A stretch of 64,000 nt of DNA, from NCBI RefSeq assembly GCF_003967595.1, contig NZ_BIFW01000001.1, positions 124,001 through 188,000 on the forward strand, given 5' to 3'. This DNA comes from Companilactobacillus musae. GTDB taxonomy: Bacteria > Bacillota > Bacilli > Lactobacillales > Lactobacillaceae. A program made the translations under genes and the position numbers. The notes under the pieces are model-generated. The model was not told the DNA's origin. It ran no database searches and saw only the letters and a program-made list of their open reading frames with translations. Each line of letters begins with the position of its first letter. The stretch's first letter is position 1. This document shows, one piece after another, positions 15,899-24,263 of the stretch.

Positions 15899-17096
15899 TA
15901 ATAGTGTGTCTAAAGTTGAAGCTGCATTAAATGATTTAAAAAAGGGTAAATTGATTATTGTCGCTGATTCGCCAGATCGAGAATCAGAGGGAGATATGGT
16001 AGGGTTGGCCGATTTTGTGACTCCGGAGAGCGTTAATTATATGATCAAAAATGCTCGTGGTTTGTTATGTGTACCAATGTCCAAAGAGGTTGCCCATAGA
16101 TTAGATTTTAAGCCCATGACAAATGAGCATGATGCTTTTGGAACTGCTTTTACAATTAGTACAGATGCTAAAACAACAACAACTGGTATTTCTGCTTTTG
16201 ATCGTGCGGATACAATTAAAAAGTTAAGCATGACTGACAGTCAGGCAGCTGATTTTTATCATCCAGGACATATTTTTCCTTTGATTGCGAAAAATAATGG
16301 TGTTATGGAACGAGGCGGTCATACTGAAGCTGCCGTTGATTTGGCTCGACTGGCTCAAGCAAGTCCAGTTGCTTACATTTGTGAAGTTGTTAAAGATAAT
16401 GGTCGGATGGCTCGATTAAATGATTTACAAAAAATTGCGAAAGCAGATGATATGGAATTAATTACAATTGCTGATATTAAGAATTATCGTTATCAGAAAG
16501 ATAATTTTTTGTTACAAAAAGTATCAGATGTTGATTTACCTACTAAATATGGTCATTTTCGGTTAGCAGCGTATCAGTATCAGGAGAAACCGGTATTAGT
16601 CATTTATCAAGGTAAATTAAAAAATACTCAATCATTATTATTAAGAATTCATTCAGAATGTTTTACAGGCGATATCTTAGGATCTAAAAGGTGTGACTGT
16701 GGTGAACAATTGGAGAAATCATTGCAGATAATTAATGAATCTGGTCAAGGAGCATTGATTTATCTTGATCAAGAAGGCCGTGGTATCGGTCTATTGAATA
16801 AACTAAAGGCATATCAATTACAGGATCAAGGCTTAGATACTGTGGAGGCTAATGTAGAATTAGGCTTTGCAGCTGATCAAAGAGAATATGGAATTGTTGC
16901 TAATTTTCTACAGCAAGAAAATATTTCTTCAGTGAGATTATTAACTAATAATCCAGATAAATTACAACAATTGGAAGATTTAGGAATTAAAATTGATCAA
17001 AGAGTACCTTTGGAAGTGGTGCCTAATGAAAATGATCGTAAATATTTACAAACTAAAAAACACAAATTTAATCATTTATTAAACGAGGTCGAATAA
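15888..17096 (+). CDS. ribBA: DHBP synthase / GTP cyclohydrolase II fusion
   Basis: The 402-residue fusion opens both branches of riboflavin synthesis. The N-terminal 200 residues are 3,4-dihydroxy-2-butanone-4-phosphate synthase, with RESEGD as the acidic magnesium loop and GHTEAAVDLA. The usual DDEDRENEGD loop reads DSPDRESEGD, keeping the RExEGD core. The C-terminal half is GTP cyclohydrolase II, with zinc cysteines C258, C269 and C271 (ECFTGD, KRCDCGE) and DQEGRGIGL. Length is normal for a Firmicute RibA. It lies third in the operon, with only two bases before ribH. Confidence 0.95.
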   Translation: MSNNNSVSKVEAALNDLKKGKLIIVADSPDRESEGDMVGLADFVTPESVNYMIKNARGLLCVPMSKEVAHRLDFKPMTNEHDAFGTAFTISTDAKTTTTGISAFDRADTIKKLSMTDSQAADFYHPGHIFPLIAKNNGVMERGGHTEAAVDLARLAQASPVAYICEVVKDNGRMARLNDLQKIAKADDMELITIADIKNYRYQKDNFLLQKVSDVDLPTKYGHFRLAAYQYQEKPVLVIYQGKLKNTQSLLLRIHSECFTGDILGSKRCDCGEQLEKSLQIINESGQGALIYLDQEGRGIGLLNKLKAYQLQDQGLDTVEANVELGFAADQREYGIVANFLQQENISSVRLLTNNPDKLQQLEDLGIKIDQRVPLEVVPNENDRKYLQTKKHKFNHLLNEVE

Positions 17097-17098
17097 AA

Positions 17099-17560
17099 AT
17101 GGAAATAGTAGGTCAATCAAATGGACAAAATCTTAGAATTGCTATTGTGGTATCAAGGTTTAATCAATTAGTTACTGATAGATTATCCAATGGAGCGATG
17201 CAACAATTATTGCAATTGGGAGTTTCAAAAAAAGATATTACGGTAATTCAAGTACCAGGAGCCATGGAAATACCTAGAATTGTGAACTTAATTTCTAAAA
17301 ATAAAAAATATGATGGAATATTGGCCTTGGGAGCAGTCGTTCGAGGAGAAACAGCACATTTTGATTACGTTTGTGCTCAGTCGGCTCAGGGTGTGGCCCA
17401 AACAACATTGAATGGCGAAGTTCCCGTAATGTATGGAATTTTGACAACTGACAATATGTCTCAAGCTTTAAATCGAGCAGGTGGTAAATCAGGTAACAAG
17501 GGTGCTGAATGTGCTAGTGATGTGATTGAAATGATCAATTTGGAAAAAGAACTATCCTAA
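17099..17560 (+). CDS. ribH: 6,7-dimethyl-8-ribityllumazine synthase
   Basis: The 153-residue subunit condenses the ribityl-aminopyrimidine with DHBP and usually forms a 60-mer shell. The motif ALGAVVRGETAHFDYVC includes the conserved histidine H87. VSRFNQLVTDRL and VPGAMEIP are further family signatures. It is the last classical gene of the rib operon. No terminator with a T-run is seen between its stop and the HAD gene 78 bases downstream, so read-through is likely. Confidence 0.95.
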   Translation: MEIVGQSNGQNLRIAIVVSRFNQLVTDRLSNGAMQQLLQLGVSKKDITVIQVPGAMEIPRIVNLISKNKKYDGILALGAVVRGETAHFDYVCAQSAQGVAQTTLNGEVPVMYGILTTDNMSQALNRAGGKSGNKGAECASDVIEMINLEKELS

Positions 17561-17638
17561 TCGTCTATATTAATTTCTTTATATTCATGCCGAAAGAACT
17601 ACAATCACTATGAGAAAAGTATCCTTAGGAGATTGATT

Positions 17639-18421
17639 ATGAAATATAAAATGATAGCGATTGATATGGATGGTACACTTTTAAATAGTAAGCAAAATAC
17701 CAGTGAAAGTAATATTTTAATGATTCAAAAGGCTCTAAAAAGTGGTGTTAAAGTAGTTTTGTGTACAGGACGAGATTACGATGGGATCATCAGAAGTGCC
17801 AAAAAAATAGGCTTGAATAAGAACAATCAATACATGATTTATTTTGGTGGAAGTGTTATCCAAAGTTATGATAAAAAAATTCTTTATCAAAAAACACTTA
17901 AAAATGAGAATTGTGAATCAATAGCTAACTTTTTAAGCAATCGTAAAGTTCGATTTGAATTAATTGATAATCTTGGTGATCATTATGATAGTTATCAAGA
18001 TTGGATTGAGAAGCAAATGCTCAATCGAAAGTTAGGTATTGTTAAGTTCATCATCAAAACGCATAAACACGAATTGGATAAATTATTAGGTTTAATGCAT
18101 ACAAATTACGATAAAGATTATTTTATTGTAAAAACTAGCGCTAATGAAATGGAAGTATTTCCCCAAGGTATCAATAAGGGGTCTGCCTTAGTACATTTAG
18201 CTAAGCATTTAGGTATATCAATGAATCAAGTAGTGGCAATTGGTGATATGGACAATGATATTCCGATGTTAAAAAGAGTCGGTCTAGGAATTGCTATGGG
18301 AAATGCCTCAGCGGAAGTAAAAAAAATCAGTAATGTTGAAACCACTGACAATGATCATGATGGAGTTGCTAACGCTATCCGAGAATACGTACTTGCACAA
18401 TCGAAAACTGAAGTTAAATGA
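17639..18421 (+). CDS. Cof-type HAD phosphatase linked to the rib operon
   Basis: The 260-residue HAD-IIB protein has motif I DMDGTLL, motif II CTGRD, the lysine in FPQGINKG, and motif IV GDMDNDIPML. The start is ATG 17639 with AGGAG seven bases upstream; a TTG at 17633 is too close to that site. It follows ribH on the same strand without an obvious terminator or promoter, and a strong terminator comes after it. Cof-type HAD enzymes (YcsE, YitU, YwtE in Bacillus) are known to dephosphorylate the riboflavin intermediate 5-amino-6-ribitylamino-uracil 5'-phosphate, the step not covered by RibD/E/BA/H. That role is inferred here from context only. Confidence 0.88.
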   Translation: MKYKMIAIDMDGTLLNSKQNTSESNILMIQKALKSGVKVVLCTGRDYDGIIRSAKKIGLNKNNQYMIYFGGSVIQSYDKKILYQKTLKNENCESIANFLSNRKVRFELIDNLGDHYDSYQDWIEKQMLNRKLGIVKFIIKTHKHELDKLLGLMHTNYDKDYFIVKTSANEMEVFPQGINKGSALVHLAKHLGISMNQVVAIGDMDNDIPMLKRVGLGIAMGNASAEVKKISNVETTDNDHDGVANAIREYVLAQSKTEVK

Positions 18422-18439
18422 ATATAATTATTTTAGATT

Positions 18440-18511
18440 AAAAAACATCTATCTAGAGTTGGCGGTGCTCATATGAAAAATGAGTATCGCCTATCTAAAT
18501 AGATGTTTTTT
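18440..18511. terminator. Bidirectional terminator, HAD gene / aldo-keto reductase
   Basis: AAAAAACATCTAT (18440-18452) pairs with ATAGATGTTTTTT (18499-18511). Inner stems GGCG/CGCC and CTCAT/ATGAG strengthen it. The right arm touches the stop codon of the minus-strand reductase gene. Confidence 0.85.
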
Positions 18512-19355
18512 AAATAGTATCTAATTGTCTGTCTTTTTCAGGTGCAGGATAGGCTTGATTTAGAAGTTCTAGTTCATCTTTAGCAAAGTCAATATCGATT
18601 GCTGCAAGATTACTTCTCATATGTTCCACTGACGCGGTTTTAGGAATGCTAAGAAGGTCACGATTTCGTAATACCCAAGCTAAAAGTAATTGGTGTACAG
18701 TGATTTGTTTTTGCTGTGCCATTTCCTTTAGAATTGGTTTGATTTTTAAGTATTCTCCATTTTCAGATCCAAAAGGAGAGTAACCAATAAAGGACATATC
18801 GTGTTCTTTTTGCCAAGGTAGGATTGAATGTTCAACACCACGACTACCGATATTGTAAAGATCTTCATTTACACAACAATTCTTTCCATTAGGTAAGTCT
18901 GATAATTCTTTTAAATCATGAAGATCAAAATTAGAAACGCCCCAATTCCTTATTAAACCTGCTTGAACCATTTTTTCCAAACCATAGACTGTTTCTTTTA
19001 AAGGTGTTTCACCACGCCAATGTAGTAGGTAAAGATCTAAGTAGTCTGTTTGTAATCTTTTTAAACTCGACTTAAGACTACGTTCAATCAAATTGGGAGT
19101 GGCGTGGAATGGATAAAATTTAGAGATTAATTGAAGATCATTGCGATGATAATCTTGAAGAACTGTACCGACTAATTTTTCGGATAGACCTTCACCATAC
19201 ATTTCTGCAGTGTCAATGGTGTTGATTCCATGATCAAGTCCGTATTTGATAGCTTCAATCTCTGACGTAGTTTGCTTGTTATTTCCTTCACCAATATGCC
19301 AAGTTCCAATACCAATATTGGATGTTTTTTGATGGTTAAATGTAATATATTTCAA
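18510..19355 (-). CDS. Aldo/keto reductase
   Basis: The 281-residue NADPH-dependent oxidoreductase has the family tetrad D48 and Y53 (TIDTAEMYGEG), K79 (ISKFYP) and H112 (LLHWRG). NWGVSNFD and SIPKTASVEH are the late signatures; the latter binds the cofactor phosphate. The start is TTG 19355 with GTGAGGT upstream on the minus strand. It stands alone with its own promoter and shares a terminator with the HAD gene. Physiological carbonyl substrate unknown; it belongs to the broad Firmicute AKR group. Confidence 0.88.
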   Translation of the reverse strand: MKYITFNHQKTSNIGIGTWHIGEGNNKQTTSEIEAIKYGLDHGINTIDTAEMYGEGLSEKLVGTVLQDYHRNDLQLISKFYPFHATPNLIERSLKSSLKRLQTDYLDLYLLHWRGETPLKETVYGLEKMVQAGLIRNWGVSNFDLHDLKELSDLPNGKNCCVNEDLYNIGSRGVEHSILPWQKEHDMSFIGYSPFGSENGEYLKIKPILKEMAQQKQITVHQLLLAWVLRNRDLLSIPKTASVEHMRSNLAAIDIDFAKDELELLNQAYPAPEKDRQLDTI

Positions 19356-19392
19356 GAATATACCTCACTTTCATATTTTTGATTTTTAAATC

Positions 19393-19421
19393 ATTGTAAG
19401 GGCTGACATCACTTGTGTAAA
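19393..19421 (-). promoter_or_regulatory. Promoter of the aldo/keto reductase gene
   Basis: On the minus strand TTTACA (19421-19416), 17 bases, TACAAT (19398-19393), about 38 bases before the TTG start. Confidence 0.65.
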
Positions 19422-19479
19422 GGCAATGTATGAATTAATAAATGAAGACGATTTAGCAATGAATAATTGTAAAAAAATA

Positions 19480-19508
19480 TTTACAAAGTTTATCTTGCCA
19501 TGTACTAT
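19480..19508 (+). promoter_or_regulatory. Promoter of the nucleoside transporter gene
   Basis: TTTACA (19480-19485), 17 bases, TACTAT (19503-19508). AAAAAAGGGGTT follows before the ATG. The aldo/keto reductase promoter diverges about 60 bases away. Confidence 0.65.
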
Positions 19509-19570
19509 AAAAAAGAAGTGAAAGGTTTAACTAAATATAAGCTTCAAATAAAAAAAGGGGTTAAGTATAT

Positions 19571-20782
19571 ATGAATATGTACTTATTGGTTAATGTTTTA
19601 GGTCTTATCGTTTTTCTCGGTATTGCGTACCTTTTTTCAAAAAACAAACGGGATATTCAGTGGAAATCAATTGCTATTATGATTGCCTTGAATTTGGTTT
19701 TGGCTTGGTTTTTAACAAGTTTTGCTGTTGGTCGTGCCATTGTTTCTGGTGCTGCTGATGGATTCAATTGGTTAGTGCAGGTCGCCTATGTAGGAATTGA
19801 ATTTGCTTTGCCAAGCTGGGTTCATGTTAAAAGCATGGACTTTGTTACCAGTGCACTGTTGCCGATCTTATTGATCGTGCCATTGTTTGATATTTTAACT
19901 TATATTGGTGTATTACCATTTATTATTAAATGGATTGGTAAAGGGTTGTCATTCATTACAGGTCAACCCAAGTTTGAATCATTCTTTGCGGTTGAAATGA
20001 TGTTTCTTGGTAACACAGAAGCATTGGCTGTTTCCAGTTTACAACTAAAGCAGATCAAAGCTCAAAGAAATGTAACTTTGGCAATGATGTCAATGAGTTG
20101 TGTAACGGCATCAATTATTGGTTCTTATATTCAGATGATGCCAGGAAGATTTATTTTAACGGCTATTCCTATCAATATCATTAATGCCATTATTGTTACT
20201 AGTTTGTTAAATCCGGTTCAAGTTACTCCTGAGGAAGATACGATTGCCAAATTAAGTGGTCAAGGAGAGGGTGGCAAAAAAGAACCATTCTTCTCATTCT
20301 TAGGAGATTCTATCTTGGGCGCCGGTCGTTTAATCTTAATTATCGCTGCAAATGTTATTGCCTTTGTTGCTTTGGCAGCTTTAGTTGATAAAATTCTACA
20401 ATTAGTAAATCCTTGGTTAACTTTGGAACATATCTTAGGTGTTATTATGTATCCTTTTGCATGGTTGTTAGGATTGAATACACATGATTCTTTCCAAATG
20501 GCTCAGTATATGGGAACAAAGCTCGTAACGAATGAATTTGTGGTTATGGGTAAGGTCACAGGAATTATTAAGAACTTTGATCCTCACTTTAAAGCTGTTT
20601 TAACAGTCTTTATCACTTCCTTTGCTAATTTCTCAACTTTGGGAATGATCATTGGTTGTTTCAAGGGAATCGTTAATAAAGAAAAAAATGACATTATCTC
20701 TAAAAATGTAGGCTATATGTTGCTATCAGGTATTTTGGTATCACTTTTATCAGCCGCATTTGTCGGATTATTTGTTTGGTAA
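19571..20782 (+). CDS. Concentrative nucleoside transporter (CNT/NupC family)
   Basis: The 403-residue protein has about ten membrane segments with the CNT layout. The substrate-loop motif LGNTEALAVS corresponds to the G(N/Q)TEAP region, and NTHDSFQMAQYMGTKLVTNEFV matches the C-terminal NEF motif of the family in part. It should import nucleosides with protons or sodium. There is no nucleoside hydrolase or phosphorylase beside it, so purine versus pyrimidine preference is open. It is a single-gene transcript between a clear promoter and a bidirectional terminator. Confidence 0.87.
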   Translation: MNMYLLVNVLGLIVFLGIAYLFSKNKRDIQWKSIAIMIALNLVLAWFLTSFAVGRAIVSGAADGFNWLVQVAYVGIEFALPSWVHVKSMDFVTSALLPILLIVPLFDILTYIGVLPFIIKWIGKGLSFITGQPKFESFFAVEMMFLGNTEALAVSSLQLKQIKAQRNVTLAMMSMSCVTASIIGSYIQMMPGRFILTAIPINIINAIIVTSLLNPVQVTPEEDTIAKLSGQGEGGKKEPFFSFLGDSILGAGRLILIIAANVIAFVALAALVDKILQLVNPWLTLEHILGVIMYPFAWLLGLNTHDSFQMAQYMGTKLVTNEFVVMGKVTGIIKNFDPHFKAVLTVFITSFANFSTLGMIIGCFKGIVNKEKNDIISKNVGYMLLSGILVSLLSAAFVGLFVW

Positions 20783-20792
20783 TTAATTTAAT

Positions 20793-20827
20793 AAAAAACT
20801 ATCGATCATTGGGTCGATAGTTTTTTT
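20793..20827. terminator. Bidirectional terminator, CNT / esterase
   Basis: AAAAAACTATCGA (20793-20805) pairs with TCGATAGTTTTTT (20814-20826). Confidence 0.88.
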
Positions 20828-20844
20828 GTACTTTGTGTAAGTAA

Positions 20845-21567
20845 TTATAGCCAAGCAAAAACTTTATTGATATTTTTACTCCAAGTAGACCAGGAATGAT
20901 CCCCATCAACAGGTATCCAGGTGTAGTGGTCCTTAGCGTGAATTGAAAGAAAGTTTTTAAACATGATATTGTCTTCATGCATAAAATCAGAATCGCCACA
21001 GAGTGTCAGGATTTGTTGTTTAGGCTGATGTTTATTAAAAATATTAATCAGTTGATTTTGAGCAACTTTTTCGGGACTATCAAAGATTGCATCGAAGGTT
21101 TCTTTTGCCATTGGGCTTTTGGGATTGTCACGAAAATGTTCAATATCAGTGATTGGAGAAAGAGCAGCAACCTTACTAAATTTATTGTCATTTAGAAAAC
21201 CGATTTTCAATGCTCCATAACCACCCATACTTGAGCCGACGATAAAATTATTTTCACGTTTAGTGGAAATAGGAAGTAGATTCTGCATTTTGGGGATGAA
21301 TTCGTCAATAAAAAATGAGTAATAAGGTATGAAAGCAGAATCAGAATAAAATGAGTTTCTAGCTTCGGGCATGATGACAACCCAGTCCTTTTTGCGGGCT
21401 AGTTGTTCAACATTAACGTGCCTTATCCAAGCTGAATTATCACCAGTATAGCCGTGAAGCAACCAGACAACAGGGTAATTTGATTTACCTGTATCAGGAA
21501 CAACGACAGTAGTTTTAAAATATGTATGGAGATAGTTTGTTCGATAACTAAGATTCATTAGTACCAT
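20845..21567 (-). CDS. Esterase (EstA/esterase D-like alpha/beta hydrolase)
   Basis: The 240-residue hydrolase matches the tributyrin-esterase/esterase D family. The oxyanion segment LLHGYTGD is near residue 38. The nucleophile is S113 in GSSMGG, the acid lies in CGDSDF, and the histidine is H224 in DGDHSW. No signal peptide is present, so it is cytosolic. The start chosen is ATG 21567 (MVLMNLSYRT) behind TGAGG. The frame runs open 18 codons farther upstream, but those residues are poor in family likeness. It should act on short-chain acyl esters or S-formylglutathione-like substrates. Confidence 0.83.
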   Translation of the reverse strand: MVLMNLSYRTNYLHTYFKTTVVVPDTGKSNYPVVWLLHGYTGDNSAWIRHVNVEQLARKKDWVVIMPEARNSFYSDSAFIPYYSFFIDEFIPKMQNLLPISTKRENNFIVGSSMGGYGALKIGFLNDNKFSKVAALSPITDIEHFRDNPKSPMAKETFDAIFDSPEKVAQNQLINIFNKHQPKQQILTLCGDSDFMHEDNIMFKNFLSIHAKDHYTWIPVDGDHSWSTWSKNINKVFAWL

Positions 21568-21646
21568 TTTTATAAGCCTCATAATATTAATTTTCAACCA
21601 AATCATAATCATTCTGCTCAAAAATGTCCATTAAAAGAGGATTGAT

Positions 21647-22696
21647 TTATTTATGTTCATATTGATATTTTTTGAAGTAGAGAAAATTGACATATAGTTC
21701 GAAGACATCAGTTAGAACATGTAAATCCAATCCAAAAGATTCGGAAATATGATTTAGACGGTAATTTGTTGTATTACGATGAACCTTTAATTCGCTAGAG
21801 GTTTCTGTCACGTTACCATTGTTTTTAAAATAACAATCTAGAGTTTCTAGTAGTTCAAGTCCTGATTTAGTTTTAAGAAAACTTTTGAAAACATTGAGAG
21901 CTTTTTTTGAATAAAGTTGGCTTTCTAATAATTGGTTCAAAAATTTAACTTGCTCGAAGTAAAAGGTATTGTGCAACTGTAACTCTTGGCTAATGGTGAT
22001 AGTTGCTTGGGCCTGTTTGACGGCATTCTTAAGATTAGAATCCTTATTGCTGACGCCGACAATGAGATTATTATCGTGACAGAATTTTAAATAGCGTTGT
22101 AAATCATTTTCTGATTTAACGATAATTAATTGTTGCTCAGGTGTTTTGCTGAAGGAGAAATCGTTGTTGCTTAATTGCAGTTTGTTTAGTGAATTAGTTT
22201 CAATTAAAATTACAAAACGCTTAAGTGTCAAATCAATATTAAGGTTGTGAGCACGAAGCAATAATTCAGAATCTACTAATGGATCGTCTATGTTGGTCCA
22301 TTGATACAAGAAATGATTGAGACTTTCTTTACGTTGGCTTTCTAATTTAGTGTTATTGATTTGTGAAATAAGTAATTCAGTTGAAATTTTTAAGAGAGAT
22401 GCTAAAGGGGTTACTTGTTTGGGATCACCGGTTATTCCAATAACACCAATGGTTTCTCCCTGAAATTGAACGGGGATATTAACACCAGGTTGACCAAATT
22501 TACCGAATGATTCGATCATGGGTTTAGTTTTACCACTTTGAATTGTATCAATAGCACCGATATGAAGTGTATCGATACGTTTTTTATCACCACTAGCAAT
22601 GATATAGCCCTTTTCATTCATCATGTTGATGTTATAAGGAATACTCTCCATCATTCTATCTACAATTGATTGAGCTAATTTGGGATCTAATTTCAT
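21647..22696 (-). CDS. cdaR: CdaR-type sugar-acid regulator
   Basis: The 349-residue activator has the N-terminal putative sugar-diacid recognition domain (starting LDPKLAQSIVDRMM; NIPVQFQGETIGVIGITGDP), a middle region (about 130-270), and a C-terminal PucR-type helix-turn-helix (ETLDCYFKNNGN, LKVHRNTTNYRLNHI). CdaR proteins sense glycerate, galactarate or glucarate and activate the uptake and kinase genes. It is transcribed divergently from a GntP permease and glycerate kinase, so glycerate is the likely effector. Confidence 0.88.
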   Translation of the reverse strand: MKLDPKLAQSIVDRMMESIPYNINMMNEKGYIIASGDKKRIDTLHIGAIDTIQSGKTKPMIESFGKFGQPGVNIPVQFQGETIGVIGITGDPKQVTPLASLLKISTELLISQINNTKLESQRKESLNHFLYQWTNIDDPLVDSELLLRAHNLNIDLTLKRFVILIETNSLNKLQLSNNDFSFSKTPEQQLIIVKSENDLQRYLKFCHDNNLIVGVSNKDSNLKNAVKQAQATITISQELQLHNTFYFEQVKFLNQLLESQLYSKKALNVFKSFLKTKSGLELLETLDCYFKNNGNVTETSSELKVHRNTTNYRLNHISESFGLDLHVLTDVFELYVNFLYFKKYQYEHK

Positions 22697-22852
22697 CTTT
22701 TCCTACTTTCTTGTTAAAAGATAATCAAAGTTTCATGAAAACAATGGAACATAATATTTGTGCATATAAATATTTTACAATATTTCAGTGATTTAAAACA
22801 TTGATTTATCAAGGAAAAAAATTAAAATTTAATCATACTACCAATTAAAATT

Positions 22853-22864
22853 GTGCAATTGCAC
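22853..22864. promoter_or_regulatory. Perfect palindrome, candidate CdaR operator
   Basis: GTGCAATTGCAC is a perfect 12-base dyad ending one base before the -35 of the permease promoter, the normal position for an activator site. Confidence 0.55.
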
Positions 22865-22865
22865 G

Positions 22866-22894
22866 TTGATTTTACTGGTTTATCAAGGTATCAT
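22866..22894 (+). promoter_or_regulatory. Promoter of the glycerate permease-kinase operon
   Basis: TTGATT (22866-22871), 17 bases, TATCAT (22889-22894). The spacer holds TTTATCAAGG, which also occurs at about 22805-22814. Confidence 0.65.
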
Positions 22895-22905
22895 ACATTC
22901 GTTGT

Positions 22906-22931
22906 TTGATTGTTAAATAATTAACAATCAA
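22906..22931 (+). repeat. Inverted repeat in the glycerate operon leader
   Basis: TTGATTGTTAA (22906-22916) and TTAACAATCAA (22921-22931) are perfect complements with a four-base centre. It lies between the -10 and the ribosome site and has no T-run, so an operator or an mRNA 5' hairpin is more likely than a terminator. Confidence 0.6.
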
Positions 22932-22966
22932 AATGGAAACATGTTGAGGAAAGGTGTTTTTTGATT

Positions 22967-24250
22967 ATGGTTATTGCTTGGTGGGCGGCCTTATTAGGTC
23001 TACTTTTAGCAATTGGTTTGATTCTTTTTCGAGTTAATCCAATTTATGCTTTAATTTTTGGTGCAATTATTGGTTGTTTAGTAGGTGGAATGTCACTTTC
23101 ACAGACAACTGACACAATTATCAAAGGTAGTTCTGGAGTTATGGGAACTATTATCCGTGTTATTGCAGCTGGTGTTTTGGCTGGTGTAATGATGGAATCT
23201 GGAGCAGCAAACGTGATTGCTTCGAATATTGTTAATCATTTTAGTGATCGTTTAGCTATTTTAGCTCTAGCATTATCAACGATGGTTTTAACTGGTGTAG
23301 GGATCTTTATTCCAGTGGCTGTTTTGATCGTGGCTCCAATTGCCTTAGAAGTTGGACAAAAAATGCATTATAGTAAGTTATCGCTTTTAGTAGCTTTGTC
23401 TGGTGGAGGTAAAGCAGGAAATATTATTTCTCCCAATCCTAATACTATTGCGGCGGCTAAAGGATTTAACGTTGATTTGTCGCAAGTTATGATAGCTGAT
23501 TTCGTCCCAGCGGTAGTGGGTTTAGTAGTAACAGTATTATTGGCTACTTTAATTAAACACAAAGGAAGCTTTGTTTCTGAAACACAAAAGTTTGAATCAA
23601 AGGCTTCTAAAGATTTACCTAGTTTACGTGCAGCAATTGTGACTCCATTAGTTGCCGTTGTTTTGCTTTTGATTACTCCAGTCGGAGATATTCTAGGAAT
23701 CAAAGCTTTAGCATCATTTAATCTTGATGCAATGTATATCTTGCCAATAGCTGGTTTGATTGGTACTTTGGCCATGGGACAAAGAAAGAAATTTCTTCAG
23801 TATATGTCTAAAGGTTTGTCACGTATGACAGATGTAGTATTGATCTTAATTGGTGCTGGTGCGATTGCTGGTTTGGTTTCCGCTTCTAATTTGCCACAAA
23901 AAGTGGTTGAAATTGTTCAAGCATCAGGTATTTCTGGAACTTTCTTGGCTCCAATAGCTGGTATTTTGATGGCGGCAGCCACAGCTTCAACTTCAACTGG
24001 TGTTATTTTGGCTTCTAATTCATTTAGTAAGTCGATTATGTCATTTGGAATTTCTGGAACAGGTGCAGCAGCTATGGTTCATACTGGTGCTACAGTTATC
24101 GATCAGTTGCCACATGGTAATTATTTCCACGTTACTGCAAAAGCGGTCGATATGCACTTTAAAGAACGAATGAGCGTTGTGCTTTGGGAAATGCTAGTTG
24201 GACTTTCAATGACAGTTGTTGCAACATTAATGTATGGAAATCTGTTTTAG
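22967..24250 (+). CDS. GntP-family glycerate/gluconate permease
   Basis: The roughly 427-residue protein has twelve or more membrane segments and GntP features: VNPIYALIFGAIIG near the N-terminus, and GGGKAGNIISPNPNTIAAAKGF in the substrate region. It should be a proton symporter for a sugar acid. The glycerate kinase 13 bases downstream makes glycerate the best guess. ATG 22967 is taken as start; a TTG six bases earlier (22961) has slightly better spacing to GAGGA and cannot be excluded. Confidence 0.87.
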   Translation: MVIAWWAALLGLLLAIGLILFRVNPIYALIFGAIIGCLVGGMSLSQTTDTIIKGSSGVMGTIIRVIAAGVLAGVMMESGAANVIASNIVNHFSDRLAILALALSTMVLTGVGIFIPVAVLIVAPIALEVGQKMHYSKLSLLVALSGGGKAGNIISPNPNTIAAAKGFNVDLSQVMIADFVPAVVGLVVTVLLATLIKHKGSFVSETQKFESKASKDLPSLRAAIVTPLVAVVLLLITPVGDILGIKALASFNLDAMYILPIAGLIGTLAMGQRKKFLQYMSKGLSRMTDVVLILIGAGAIAGLVSASNLPQKVVEIVQASGISGTFLAPIAGILMAAATASTSTGVILASNSFSKSIMSFGISGTGAAAMVHTGATVIDQLPHGNYFHVTAKAVDMHFKERMSVVLWEMLVGLSMTVVATLMYGNLF

Positions 24251-24263
24251 AGGGGGATTATAA

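Noticed and set aside
23368-23775. Long open frame (135 codons) opposite the GntP permease gene; similar ones opposite mleS, fruK and pfkA
   Set aside because: No ribosome sites, no family likeness, and the sense strand is clearly coding; these are antisense shadows.
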